Shown piece by piece: positions 8,627 through 16,798 of a stretch of DNA of 64,000 nt (the first letter of the stretch is position 1; each line of letters opens with the position of its first letter). The stretch covers positions 620,001 to 684,000 of the forward strand of contig NZ_FONG01000001.1 in NCBI RefSeq assembly GCF_900112845.1, read 5' to 3'. The translations under genes and the position numbers were made by a program. Source of the DNA: Actinacidiphila alni (GTDB taxonomy: Bacteria > Actinomycetota > Actinomycetes > Streptomycetales > Streptomycetaceae). The notes under the pieces are model-generated. The model did not search any database. It was given only the letters and a program-made list of their open reading frames with translations, and was not told where the DNA came from.

Positions 8627-8965
8627 CCGCTCGCGGGTCGTTGCACGTGGGACGGGAGTGACGCTTTCGCCGCCGTGAGCGCTGTGGGGAGTAGAGCCGC
8701 GCACCGCTCGTCCCGACGCGGTCGGCTCACCGAGCGGAGGCGGCATGCGAGGCGCGGCAGTCGTACCGGCGACGTACGCCCACGGGCGCGCGTTCGGGCC
8801 CGGGTACGCGCTCGGGTACGCACTCGCGTCCGTGCCCGGGCACGCGCTCGGACACGGTCACGGCCGTCGCGCCGTACCCGGACGGCACGCGCGGTGACAC
8901 CTGCCGCAGCCGCGACGCTGTACGAGACGGGACGGCCGTCGAACGGAACCGGCCGCCCCGGGGGC
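8627..8965. repeat. Gap with GC-rich 12-bp tandem repeats
   Basis: No convincing gene lies in these 339 bases. Four 12-bp units run without gaps from 8801 to 8848: CGGGTACGCGCT, CGGGTACGCACT, a diverged third unit, and CGGGCACGCGCT. Read in frame with the downstream sigma factor they would encode an Arg-Ala/Val-Arg repeat, so an N-terminally longer sigma product cannot be fully excluded. No clear promoter was seen. Confidence 0.5.
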
Positions 8966-9898
8966 ATGGGCACGATGCGCGGTGCCGCGACGTACGAAGA
9001 GGACGCGGTGGTCAGGGCCGGTGCGCGGCGGCGCGGGCGGACGGACGGCGGGGATCTCGGCCGCGCGGTGACCCGCGCCAGGGCCGGGGACGAGGCCGCC
9101 TTCACCGTGGTCTACCGCGAGGTGCAGCCGATGCTGCTCGGCTTCCTGCGCGGTCTGGTCGGCGACGACGCCGACGACATCGCCTCGGACACCTGGCACG
9201 ACATCGTTCGCGACCTGCACGCCTTCCGCGGCGACGGCGCCGCCTTCCGCGGCTGGGCCGCCACCATCGCCCGGCACCGGGCCCTGGACCACATCAGGCG
9301 GGTGAAGTCCCGGCCGCGCACCACCGTGCTCGACCCGGCGGCGGTCGAACCCGTCGCCGTCCCCGACTCCGCGGGCACGGCGCTGGAGAATCTCTCCACG
9401 GCCCGCGCCCTCGCGATGATCGCCGAACTCCCGCGCGACCAGGCGGAGGCCGTCCTGCTCCGCGTGGTGATCGGGCTGAGCGGTCCCGCGGCGGCCGACG
9501 TCCTCGGCAAACGCCCGGGCGCCGTCCGCACCGCCGCCTACCGCGGCCTGCGCCGCCTCGCGCAGCAACTCGGCGGCACGGCAAGGGACATGACCCGCGA
9601 CGCGGACCCGTCGGCGGTTCCGGCCGAGGACGTACGGGGCGACGCGGCACGGCCGGGCGCCGTACGACAAGGCGGCGGTTTACGGCGGGACGACGTGGCG
9701 TCGGGCGCGGAGCCGCGGGGCGACGACGACGGGGCGGCGGACCCGAGCGCGGACGCGGACAGGGAGACGGGCGCGGACACGGAGGTGGACGCGAGCAAGG
9801 ACGCGGACGGCGACACGGATACGGATGCGCGGGGCGACGGGGGACTGGGGCGCGGCGGCGCCGGGACGGTGGCGAGTGACGATGCCGGGGAGAGCTGA
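8966..9898 (+). CDS. ECF-type RNA polymerase sigma factor with acidic tail and TTA codon
   Basis: 310 residues. Sigma region 2 covers roughly residues 35-105 (AFTVVYREVQPMLLGFLRGL, DDIASDTWHDIV, FRGWAATIARHRALDHIRR). Region 4 covers about 140-195 (LPRDQAEAVLLRVVIGLSG, RPGAVRTAAYRGLRRL). The last 110 residues are an unusual low-complexity tail, rich in Asp and Ala at its end. Codon 239 (bases 9680-9682) is TTA, the rare leucine codon read by the bldA tRNA in Streptomyces, so full translation should be developmentally gated. The next gene starts 1 bp after the stop and encodes a membrane protein likely to partner it. Confidence 0.85.
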   Translation: MGTMRGAATYEEDAVVRAGARRRGRTDGGDLGRAVTRARAGDEAAFTVVYREVQPMLLGFLRGLVGDDADDIASDTWHDIVRDLHAFRGDGAAFRGWAATIARHRALDHIRRVKSRPRTTVLDPAAVEPVAVPDSAGTALENLSTARALAMIAELPRDQAEAVLLRVVIGLSGPAAADVLGKRPGAVRTAAYRGLRRLAQQLGGTARDMTRDADPSAVPAEDVRGDAARPGAVRQGGGLRRDDVASGAEPRGDDDGAADPSADADRETGADTEVDASKDADGDTDTDARGDGGLGRGGAGTVASDDAGES

Positions 9899-9899
9899 G

Positions 9900-10985
9900 A
9901 TGGACGACGCACGGGAAGACGGCGGCTGGCCGGACCCGGCGACCGCGGAACGGCTGCTGCGTGCCACCGCCGCGGCCGATCGCCCCGCCGATGACCCCGG
10001 GGTGCTGGGCGAGATCGCCGACGCCCGGTTCTTCGCGCTGCTCCGGCTGCTCTCCACGGCGGCCAAGGGCGCCGAGCTGGACGCCGACCGCGAGCAGGCC
10101 GCCGTCGTGGCATTCCGGGCGGCGCGCCGTACCGGAGGCGCCAGGCAGGGGCGGCGGCTCGTCCTGTCAGGACGGTCGGCGAAGGTGCTGGCCGGGGGAC
10201 TGGCGGCGGTCTTCGCCGTCGGCGGCGTCGCCGTGGCGGCCGGCACCGGTGTGCTGCCGGGACCCTTCCGCGGCGGCGCGTTCCACGCCGGGCCGCTCAC
10301 CGCGGGCGGTACCGCGGGGGCGGACGAGGGGACCGGCGCCCCCACCTCCGTGCCGGCGACCACCGCGCCGCCCGCTCCCGAGGGCGACGCGCCGCGCGAC
10401 GACGTGCCCGATCCCGCGGACGACGGCCACGGGCACCGGCACGGCGACACGCGCGGACCGCACCGCTTCGGCCCGCCCCAGGCACCGGACCACAGCCGGC
10501 GGGCCGCCGTCCGCGCCCTGTGCCGCGGCTATACGGAGGCCACCCGGCACGGCGGACACGCCGACCCGTGGCTGACCGCCCGGCTCCAGCGGGAGGCGGG
10601 CCGCAAGGACCGGATCGCGGCGTACTGCCGGCGGCTGCTCGCGCACGGGCGGAGCGGCGACAACGGGCCGGGGGAGACCGGCGGGCCGGGGCCTTCTATG
10701 CCGCCCGCGTCCGGCACAGGGAAACCGACCGACCCGGCGACGTCCGAGCCGGCCGCGACACCCACGTCGTCGCCGTCCTCGTCGCCGTCCCCGACCGCGT
10801 CGCCGACCGGGTCCACCGGCGCGCCCGCCCAGCAGCACGCGGGCGACCTGGACGACCTGGACGACCAAGGCGGCGGCCTCGGCGATCGGAGCATCGTCGG
10901 CACCGGCAGACCGGTCATCGCGGCGCGCACGTCCGGCAAGGCGGCCGGGGCCACGACATACGGCGGCGCGCCGTATGTGAGGTGA
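9900..10985 (+). CDS. Single-span membrane protein, putative sigma-factor partner
   Basis: 361 residues. An N-terminal cytoplasmic part of about 85 residues precedes one membrane helix (AKVLAGGLAAVFAVGGVAVA). A long extracytoplasmic part rich in Pro, Thr, Ser and Gly follows, with a small folded-looking patch (RRAAVRALCRGYTEATRHGG and AAYCRRLLAHG, holding two cysteines). The layout resembles anti-sigma factors, but I see no zinc-binding HxxxCxxC motif. The ATG at 9900 follows GGGGAG; an alternative ATG at 9882 would overlap the sigma gene. The function is inferred only from operon position. Confidence 0.7.
   Translation: MDDAREDGGWPDPATAERLLRATAAADRPADDPGVLGEIADARFFALLRLLSTAAKGAELDADREQAAVVAFRAARRTGGARQGRRLVLSGRSAKVLAGGLAAVFAVGGVAVAAGTGVLPGPFRGGAFHAGPLTAGGTAGADEGTGAPTSVPATTAPPAPEGDAPRDDVPDPADDGHGHRHGDTRGPHRFGPPQAPDHSRRAAVRALCRGYTEATRHGGHADPWLTARLQREAGRKDRIAAYCRRLLAHGRSGDNGPGETGGPGPSMPPASGTGKPTDPATSEPAATPTSSPSSSPSPTASPTGSTGAPAQQHAGDLDDLDDQGGGLGDRSIVGTGRPVIAARTSGKAAGATTYGGAPYVR
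10956..10978. terminator. Perfect inverted repeat at the end of the sigma-partner gene
   Basis: ACATACGGCG (10956-10965) and CGCCGTATGT (10969-10978) are perfectly complementary around GCG. It lies in the last codons of the gene. It could terminate or attenuate transcription before the next gene, or be an operator; the sequence does not decide. Confidence 0.4.
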
Positions 10986-11017
10986 CCCCACGGGTGCCGA
11001 TCCGGCACAGTTGCGCC

Positions 11018-11572
11018 ATGCTCACCGATGTCCCCTTGCCGCACGACCCGCACGTGCGTCACATGCGACAGCTCTTCCTCGCCGTCGTCACCGGAAGCTT
11101 CGTCTTCCTCATCCCCTGGATCGGCTATCTGTCGGTGAGCCTGCCGACCCATCGCGTCGTGAGCCAGTGGCGGTTCGCCTGGGTCGGCTTCGACGGCGCC
11201 CTGATCCTCGCGATCGGCGTCACCGCGCTCTGCGCCTGGCGGCGGCTGCAGATCTTCATCCCCTGGGCGATCGTCACCGCGACCCTGCTGCTCTGCGACG
11301 CGTGGTTCGACGTGGTCCTCGACTGGAACAGCGGCGACAGGACGGGTTCGCTGCTCACCGCGGGTCTCGCGGAACTGCCCATGGCCGCACTGCTGTTGTA
11401 CGTCGCCCGGAAGATGATCAGACTGACCGTGATCATCGCCTGGCAGCGGGCGGGCCGCACCGACCCGGTGCCCGCGCTGTCCCGGCTCTCGCTGGTGATA
11501 CTGGCCGGCCACGGACACCATAGGCCCGCCGCCGAGGGCGGCGGCACGGGCACGGAGGGGGACCACCGGTGA
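11018..11572 (+). CDS. Small integral membrane protein of unknown function
   Basis: 184 residues with four or five predicted membrane helices: LFLAVVTGSFVFLIPWIGYL, a second near VGFDGALILAIGV, a third at IPWAIVTATLLLCDAWFDVV, and a fourth near LAELPMAALLLYVA. DAWFDVVLDW inside the third segment is distinctive. It resembles a family of small Streptomyces membrane proteins but I do not assign a function. Its stop overlaps the sugar kinase GTG by 4 bp, so the two are probably coupled. Confidence 0.75.
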   Translation: MLTDVPLPHDPHVRHMRQLFLAVVTGSFVFLIPWIGYLSVSLPTHRVVSQWRFAWVGFDGALILAIGVTALCAWRRLQIFIPWAIVTATLLLCDAWFDVVLDWNSGDRTGSLLTAGLAELPMAALLLYVARKMIRLTVIIAWQRAGRTDPVPALSRLSLVILAGHGHHRPAAEGGGTGTEGDHR

Positions 11573-12588
11573 GCGACGTCACGACCACCACCACACCAGC
11601 GGCAGCGGCGCCGGGCGACGGGGCCGCACAGGGCGACGAGACGGACCGGGAGCAGGCGTACGACGTGCTGGTCGTCGGCGGCACCGGCGTCGACACCATC
11701 GTGCGCGTCGACGACCTCGCGATACCCGGCGGCGACTCCGTCCTCGTCCCGCCGATCCGCGACTATGTCGCGCACACCGGCAACGGCGTCGCCCTCGGCT
11801 TCCACGCCCTCGGCCTGTCGACCAAATTCATCGACTTCCTCGGCGACGACGCGCAGGGCCGGACGATCCTGGAGCGGTACGCCGACGCCGGGCTCGACTT
11901 CAGCCATCTGCCCGCGCCCGCCGGGACCCCGCGCAGCGTCAACCTCGTCGACCGCGAGGGGCGGCGCTTCTCCTTCTACGACGGCCGCCACCCGGCCGAT
12001 CTGCTGCTGCCCCGCGCCTTCTACCTGCCGTATCTGGCCCGCGCCCGGCATGTGCACATCTCCCGCTCCGGCCACGCCCGCGAGGTCTTCGCCGAGGCCA
12101 CCCGGCTCGGCCGTACCGTCTCCACGGACCTGCACGCCTGGGACGGCGAGGACCCGTCGGCACACCCGTGGGCGTACGGCGCGGATCTGGTCTTCCTCAG
12201 CGCCGCCGCGGCCGGCGACCGGATCGGCCACGTCATGCGGCGGATCGCCGCGCACGGCAGGGCGTCGCTGGTCGTCGCGACGGACGGCGCCGCGGGCTGC
12301 CATGTGCTGCGCCGCGGTGACGAGGCGCCCCGGCACTTCCCCGCCGTCGTACCGGAACGCCCGGTCGTGGACAGCAATGGCGCGGGCGACGCCTTCCTCA
12401 CCGCCTTCCTCCAGGCCCGCTTCGCCGGACGCGGCCTCGAGGAGTGCGTGCTCGCCGGTTCCGTCTCCGGCGCCTACGCCTGCGGCAGCCACGGCACGCA
12501 CGAGGAGATCATCGGCGCCGCCGACCTCGCGGCCGCCGTGGCCCGGGCGCGTACGGCCGCCACCGACGAGGCCCCCGCCGCCACCTGA
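11569..12588 (+). CDS. PfkB-family carbohydrate kinase
   Basis: 339 residues. Both PfkB signatures are visible: the Gly-rich N-terminal segment (GNGVALGFHALGLSTKFIDF, DDAQGRTILE) and the C-terminal catalytic motif DSNGAGDAF, where the aspartate is the base. It phosphorylates a sugar or nucleoside with ATP; the substrate is not evident. The GTG start overlaps the membrane protein gene by 4 bp. The first 27 residues are a Thr/Ala-rich extension absent from most family members. Confidence 0.92.
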   Translation: MSDVTTTTTPAAAAPGDGAAQGDETDREQAYDVLVVGGTGVDTIVRVDDLAIPGGDSVLVPPIRDYVAHTGNGVALGFHALGLSTKFIDFLGDDAQGRTILERYADAGLDFSHLPAPAGTPRSVNLVDREGRRFSFYDGRHPADLLLPRAFYLPYLARARHVHISRSGHAREVFAEATRLGRTVSTDLHAWDGEDPSAHPWAYGADLVFLSAAAAGDRIGHVMRRIAAHGRASLVVATDGAAGCHVLRRGDEAPRHFPAVVPERPVVDSNGAGDAFLTAFLQARFAGRGLEECVLAGSVSGAYACGSHGTHEEIIGAADLAAAVARARTAATDEAPAAT

Positions 12589-12637
12589 CGGCGCGTCATT
12601 TCCGACGCACCGTCAGGAAGCGGTGCACGTCGGGCCG

Positions 12638-13450
12638 TTACGTCGCCTCGATCCGCCGTACCGCGGTGTCGAGCGCCGCGTCCTGCGAGGCATAGACCTC
12701 GCACACCGGGTCGCCGCTCGGCGTGCGGGTGTGGTCGATCTCCCACAGGCTCAGCTCGCTGCCGTCCAGCAGCAGAAAGGCGTGCTCGTACAGCGACCAC
12801 GACACATGGCGGCCGGCGACCAGGGTGCTGCGGCGGGTGACGATGCTGATGTCGTGCGCGATCGAGGCGCGCAGCCTGCTGCGGACGTCCTGGCCGGGCG
12901 CGTTGGCGTTGGTGGCGCGCCGCAGCAGCCGCCGGGCGTGCTCGGCGGAGTCGCCCTCGGTGTAGGCGCGGCGGAAGGCGTCCGGGGTGTCGGCCAGCAG
13001 GCCGGTCGCCGCCGCGGCGGACAGCGCCTCGCCGTACGGCGCCGCGAGCGTGTCGGGTACGAGGTCCTGCGGGCCCGGTGCGCCGCCGAAGGCCGCGTCG
13101 ACCTCCCACTCGGCGAGCGTCAGCTCCTCGCGCTCGGCGAAGACCGCGCAGTGCACCGCGCCGTCGTCGGGACCCGCGTTGTGTTCCAGCTCCCACAGCA
13201 CGCGCACCTCGCCGTCGGGCAGCAGGAAACTGTGCCGGAACGTACGCCGGTTCAGCCGGCGCGGCGGACCCTTGGTGTGCCGGCAGGACTGCAGCCCGCA
13301 GTAGTGCATCAGCGCGCTGCGCACCTCGGCGGCCAGGACCGGTTCGACCTGGTCCGCGTTCTCGGCGCGGCCCAATAACCGGTCGAGCTGTTCCGCCGGT
13401 CGGCCACCCGACCGTACCGGCTCCGTGCCGTCCGTAGGCTCTGCGTCCAT
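12638..13450 (-). CDS. Conserved actinomycete protein with a TTA codon (resembles DUF6227)
   Basis: 270 residues with no signal peptide or membrane segment. It has two similar halves: HSFLLPDGEVRVLWELEHN and HAFLLLDGSELSLWEIDHT each start an aromatic/acidic segment, pointing to an internal duplication. I recall such proteins in Streptomyces as DUF6227, but this is from memory. Codon 25 (bases 13378-13376) is TTA, so translation should depend on the bldA leucyl-tRNA. The start is chosen from GGAGGG just upstream. Function unknown. Confidence 0.75.
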   Translation of the reverse strand: MDAEPTDGTEPVRSGGRPAEQLDRLLGRAENADQVEPVLAAEVRSALMHYCGLQSCRHTKGPPRRLNRRTFRHSFLLPDGEVRVLWELEHNAGPDDGAVHCAVFAEREELTLAEWEVDAAFGGAPGPQDLVPDTLAAPYGEALSAAAATGLLADTPDAFRRAYTEGDSAEHARRLLRRATNANAPGQDVRSRLRASIAHDISIVTRRSTLVAGRHVSWSLYEHAFLLLDGSELSLWEIDHTRTPSGDPVCEVYASQDAALDTAVRRIEAT

Positions 13451-13518
13451 CCGGCCCTCCCGGCCCCGCCTCGCCAACCCCGCGGCGACTCAGGGTAGTA
13501 GCGCGGTAGCCGATTGCG

Positions 13519-13538
13519 CCCGCGAACGCCGAAGTTCG
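13519..13538. terminator. Short hairpin between ThuA operon and downstream gene
   Basis: CGCGAAC (13519-13525) pairs with GTTCGCG (13532-13538) around GCCGAA. It lies in the 206-bp gap between two minus-strand genes and may end the ThuA operon transcript. Confidence 0.4.
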
Positions 13539-13656
13539 CGGCGCACGGTTGGTCCCCGTGCGCCCGGCCGGTGCCGGACCCGCCGTGCCGGTCGCCGTCC
13601 CGCCCCTGTCGTTCCGGCCGGCGGCGGTCGCTGCCGCCCGCTGCCGCGGGCTGCCG

Positions 13657-14361
13657 TCAGCCGCCCGCCGCGGTGTCCCGGTCCGCGCACCACAGCAGCG
13701 CGCCGCGCAGGTGGGCGCGGAAGTCGGGGTCGGCGTAGGCGGCTTCGCGGTGCCCGAGCGCGGTGTAGAAGGAGCGGCCCGCGCCGGTCCGCCGGCACCA
13801 CACCAGCGGGTGTCCGGCGCCCATGGTGCCCCCGCGATAGCCGCTCTCGTCCACCGTGGCGAGCACACGGACACCGCCGGCCGCGCCCGGCCGATCCGAA
13901 GCGCGGGGATCGGCGCGGAAGTTGTACCACTCGTCGGTCCACGCCCAGCGCTCCGGAAGATGTGCCGTCGCCGGATGGGCGCGGTCGGTGACCGTGATCT
14001 CGGCGGGCTGGATCTCCGGATGGCCGGCGAAGCGCGCGCCCACCAGGTGTTCGTAGTACGGCCATTGCTCCTCGGCGCAGGCGGCGGCGTGCACACCGAG
14101 GAAGCCGCCGCCGTCGGTGACATGGGCGCGCAGCCGCTGCCGGGTGACGTCGTCGAGGACGTCACCGGTGGGCGAGAGGAAGACGACGGCCGCGCAGCCG
14201 GAGCGCAGCAGCGAACCCAACTCGGCGGTGTCCTCGGTGTGGACGACGTTCAGCCCGTGCGCCACCGCGATCTCGGCCAGGGCGGCGGCCCCGGCCGGTA
14301 TCGAGTCGTGCCGGTAGCCGGCGGTGGCGCTGAAGACGAGGACGCGCGCGGGTACGGACAT
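13657..14361 (-). CDS. ThuA-like trehalose-utilisation/glutamine-amidotransferase-fold protein
   Basis: 234 residues. ThuA hallmarks are VLVFSATAGYRHDSI at the N-terminus, FLSPTGDVLDDVTRQRL, GGGFLGVHAA, and WTDEWYNF followed by GHPLVWCRRTGAGRSFYTALGH. The fold is related to class I amidotransferases, but the usual Cys-His-Glu triad is not obvious. ThuA proteins take part in disaccharide/glycoside catabolism. It is the last gene of an AraC/zinc-ribbon/ThuA unit, 30 bp after the small gene. Confidence 0.9.
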   Translation of the reverse strand: MSVPARVLVFSATAGYRHDSIPAGAAALAEIAVAHGLNVVHTEDTAELGSLLRSGCAAVVFLSPTGDVLDDVTRQRLRAHVTDGGGFLGVHAAACAEEQWPYYEHLVGARFAGHPEIQPAEITVTDRAHPATAHLPERWAWTDEWYNFRADPRASDRPGAAGGVRVLATVDESGYRGGTMGAGHPLVWCRRTGAGRSFYTALGHREAAYADPDFRAHLRGALLWCADRDTAAGG

Positions 14362-14391
14362 CGCGAGGGCTCTCCTGGCGGGAATGCGGGG

Positions 14392-14586
14392 TCAGTCGGT
14401 GGCGGTGCCGGAACCGGTCGGGGCGGGCGCGCCGGTGTTCGCGTCGGTGCCCGTGGTGAACGGGGTGCCGCAGCGGGCGCAGGCGGCGGCCGTCATGTCC
14501 TCCCGGAAAGCACCGCATTCGTCGCAGACACGGTTCAGCCAGCAGACGGGGTCGCCGCCCTCGGTACGCTCCTCGGCCTCGCTCAT
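14392..14586 (-). CDS. Small zinc-ribbon protein
   Basis: 64 residues with a CDECG...CARCG pair of knuckles spaced for one zinc atom (residues about 21-40) and a Thr/Gly/Ala-rich tail. A strong ribosome-binding site (GAGGAGGGA) supports it as real. It lies between the AraC regulator and ThuA with 51-bp and 30-bp gaps, so all three are probably co-transcribed. The function is unknown; such ribbons often mediate protein or nucleic-acid contacts. Confidence 0.7.
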   Translation of the reverse strand: MSEAEERTEGGDPVCWLNRVCDECGAFREDMTAAACARCGTPFTTGTDANTGAPAPTGSGTATD

Positions 14587-14637
14587 GGCGTTCCCTCCTC
14601 GTGCCGGGCGCTCGCGCGGCAGGTCCCGCGACGGGTC

Positions 14638-15714
14638 CTACTCATGGCGTTCCTTCTCGCGGGCGCGGCGCGGCTCCTGGGCGCGCTGCTGTTCGCGCGC
14701 GTCCCAGCGGTTCATCGCCCGCCGCAGCGAACGGGACTCCGCGAAGCCGAGCCTGGCGGCGCGCTGGGCCGAGCCGCTGCCCGCGTGCCGGGGGTCGGCG
14801 GACCGCTCCTGGCGTACCGCGTCGAGTTCGGCCCGCCAGGTGGTGCCCGACTCGCCGAGCCTGCGCTGAAGAGTCCGCGGGCTGACCGCGAGCCGCCGGG
14901 CGGCGTCGGACAACGACGGCCGCCCGTCCGGCAGTTGGGCGATGATCGCCTCGCGCAGCCCCGGTACGGCGCCGCCCGCGTCCGGCCGCGGCACCCGTAC
15001 GGTCTCGGCGGTGCGCGCGATGATCGCGGCGAGCGCGGGGTCGGCGGTGACCAGCGGGCGGTCCAGATCGCAGCGGTGCAAGGTGATGGAGTCCGCCGGG
15101 GCGCCGAAGTCCACCGCCGCCCCGCCGAAGGCCGCCGCGTAACCGCCGTGTCCGCGCGGCGGCCGGTGCGTGAAGGAGACCCGCAGCGGGGCGAGCGCGG
15201 AACCGGTGGCGTGCCGCAGCTGCGCGACGACCACCGCGAGGGCGAATTCGGCGACCACACCGCGCAGTTCGTCGTCGCCGCGGTGCACCGCGTACTCCAC
15301 CGACACCTCGTCGTCCGACACGGTGCTGGTCAGCACGGAATTGCTGCTGACCAGGTGGATGAAGGAGCCCGCCTTGGCCAGGCCCTCGCCGAGGGTGGGC
15401 GCGGTGCTCAGCAGATAATCGAAGAGGTCGAGCTGCCCCGGCCGGTAGCCCGCGGCGGCCAGCAGTCCGGCGTCCGGGCGTTCGGTGCGCGCCAGTACCG
15501 CGCCCCACAGCCGGTAGGTGTTCGCGGACGGGGTGCGCGCGGTCTCCGGTGCGCGCAGCACCGTGGGCAATCCGGCGGCCTGCACGAGCTGTTGTGCCTC
15601 GCGGGGGCTGAACGTGGCGGCGGTGGCGATGAATCGCGGCACGACGACGCACTCGGTGAGACGGTCGGCGGCGGCGGGTCCGTACGGGTCGGTCGGCGTC
15701 GCGGTGGGGGGCAT
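14638..15714 (-). CDS. AraC-family transcriptional regulator
   Basis: 358 residues. The N-terminal two thirds match the arabinose-binding-type ligand domain of the OruR/ArgR-like AraC group (RLWGAVLARTERPDAGLLAA, GYRPGQLDLFDYLLSTAPTL). The first C-terminal HTH is clear (PSLSDAARRLAVSPRTLQRR). The second half is degenerate: the stretch between LDAVRQERS and GFAESRSLRRAMNRW is altered from the usual form and the family C-terminus is replaced by a charged tail. DNA binding is likely but may be weakened. It is the first gene of an operon with the zinc ribbon and ThuA. Confidence 0.85.
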   Translation of the reverse strand: MPPTATPTDPYGPAAADRLTECVVVPRFIATAATFSPREAQQLVQAAGLPTVLRAPETARTPSANTYRLWGAVLARTERPDAGLLAAAGYRPGQLDLFDYLLSTAPTLGEGLAKAGSFIHLVSSNSVLTSTVSDDEVSVEYAVHRGDDELRGVVAEFALAVVVAQLRHATGSALAPLRVSFTHRPPRGHGGYAAAFGGAAVDFGAPADSITLHRCDLDRPLVTADPALAAIIARTAETVRVPRPDAGGAVPGLREAIIAQLPDGRPSLSDAARRLAVSPRTLQRRLGESGTTWRAELDAVRQERSADPRHAGSGSAQRAARLGFAESRSLRRAMNRWDAREQQRAQEPRRAREKERHE

Positions 15715-16027
15715 GGCCGGCTCCTCGGGCAGTCGGCTCGTCGGTTCTGCGGAGGCGTCTCCGCAGCATACGCGGTATGTGGCGTGTTGGGTCCGGTGCG
15801 TGGCGCGTTATGACCTCCCTTGGCACCTCCTGTCCGGGACATGATCGGGGGCATCGGTGCCCCTGGGGCACGGGAGTGTCCCGCGTCGGGGGAGGCGTGG
15901 GCACAACGGGGGAACGGGGAGTGCGGGGGAGGGCCGGTGCGGATGGATTCCCATCCGCACCGGCGGCATGCCCGGGCCCGTACGGGCGGGCCGTTCCGGT
16001 GCGTGCCGGCGCCGGTCGTCACGGCCG
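15715..16027. promoter_or_regulatory. Gap with two adjacent inverted repeats upstream of the AraC gene
   Basis: This 313-bp gap holds no gene. CTGCGGAG-GCGT-CTCCGCAG (15747-15766) is a perfect hairpin, and CATAC-GCG-GTATG (15767-15779) directly abuts it. Both lie 33-65 bp upstream of the AraC start (minus strand), a good place for autoregulation. Nothing else was recognised between 15780 and 16027. Confidence 0.5.
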
Positions 16028-16684
16028 TCAACCCCGCGTCGCGGCCTGCCGTACCGCCGGATCGAGCCAGTGCAGCCGCCCGATGCTGATGATCCGCAGC
16101 CGCAGCCGGGCGGCGTGCGTGATGCGGTCGTGGGCGGCCGGATCGTCGGGCGGCGCCTCCAGGAAGGCCGCGGCCGTCATCACCATGTGGTCCACGTACA
16201 GCTCCGCCAGCACATGCAGATCGTCGGCCGGCCAGCCCTCGGACGCGGGCTGGGCCCCGAGTCCGGCGGCCACCTCGTCGGCGAAGCGGTCGAGTTCCGC
16301 GGCGATCGCCGTACGGACGGCCGTGACGCCGCCGTGCCGCTCGCGCGCGATGAAGCGGACGTGCGGGCGGTGCTCGGTGACGTACGCGGCGGTGATCGCC
16401 ACAGTGCGGTCGATGAGTTCGTCGGCGTCCGCGGTCTCGGTCAGCACGGCCCGGATGACGGTGTGCAGGCTGCCGAGCGCCTCGTCGACCAGCGCGACGC
16501 CGAGGTCGGCCATGTCCGGGAAGTGCCGGTAGAAGGCGGCGGGCGAGACGCCGACCTCGCGGGTCAGCTCGCGCAGCCCCAGGCTGCTGAGGTTCTGGTG
16601 CTCCAGCAGCCGCAGGCCCGCGTCCAGCAGCGCCTGCCGGGTCTGCTGCTTGCGTGCCTGGCGGACTCCTGAAGTGTGACTCAT
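16028..16684 (-). CDS. TetR-family transcriptional regulator
   Basis: 218 residues. The N-terminal HTH is typical (LGLRELTREVGVSPAAFYRHF). The C-terminal half resembles the FabR-like/TetR_C group (RFIARERHGG, LYVDHMVMTAAAFLE). It is divergent from two small membrane-protein genes, and a 16-bp motif occurs twice between them, making local repression likely. Ligand unknown. Confidence 0.9.
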   Translation of the reverse strand: MSHTSGVRQARKQQTRQALLDAGLRLLEHQNLSSLGLRELTREVGVSPAAFYRHFPDMADLGVALVDEALGSLHTVIRAVLTETADADELIDRTVAITAAYVTEHRPHVRFIARERHGGVTAVRTAIAAELDRFADEVAAGLGAQPASEGWPADDLHVLAELYVDHMVMTAAAFLEAPPDDPAAHDRITHAARLRLRIISIGRLHWLDPAVRQAATRG

Positions 16685-16689
16685 GTCAT

Positions 16690-16763
16690 TCAGTAAACAA
16701 CCGTTCTCCGACTTTGACCAGCGCCGTGCGGCGCTACACTGATGAAGTCAGTGAACAAGTGTT
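16690..16763. promoter_or_regulatory. Duplicated TetR-site candidate flanking a promoter
   Basis: TCAGTRAACAANNGTT occurs at 16690-16705 and 16748-16763, in the same orientation. Between them are -35-like TTTGAC (16713-16718) and -10-like TACACT (16735-16740), spaced 16 bp and pointing to the small plus-strand genes. Two identical-looking sites around one promoter suggest repression by the adjacent TetR protein. Confidence 0.6.
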
Positions 16764-16798
16764 ATCCGAAACGTCAACTCCCCGGAGGTGGAGCAGAC

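Noticed and set aside
8675..8965. N-terminal extension of the ECF sigma factor with an Arg-Val/Ala repeat
   Set aside because: The repeat is a DNA-level 12-bp tandem and no sigma domain lies in it. I kept the start at 8966, though the extension is not formally excluded.
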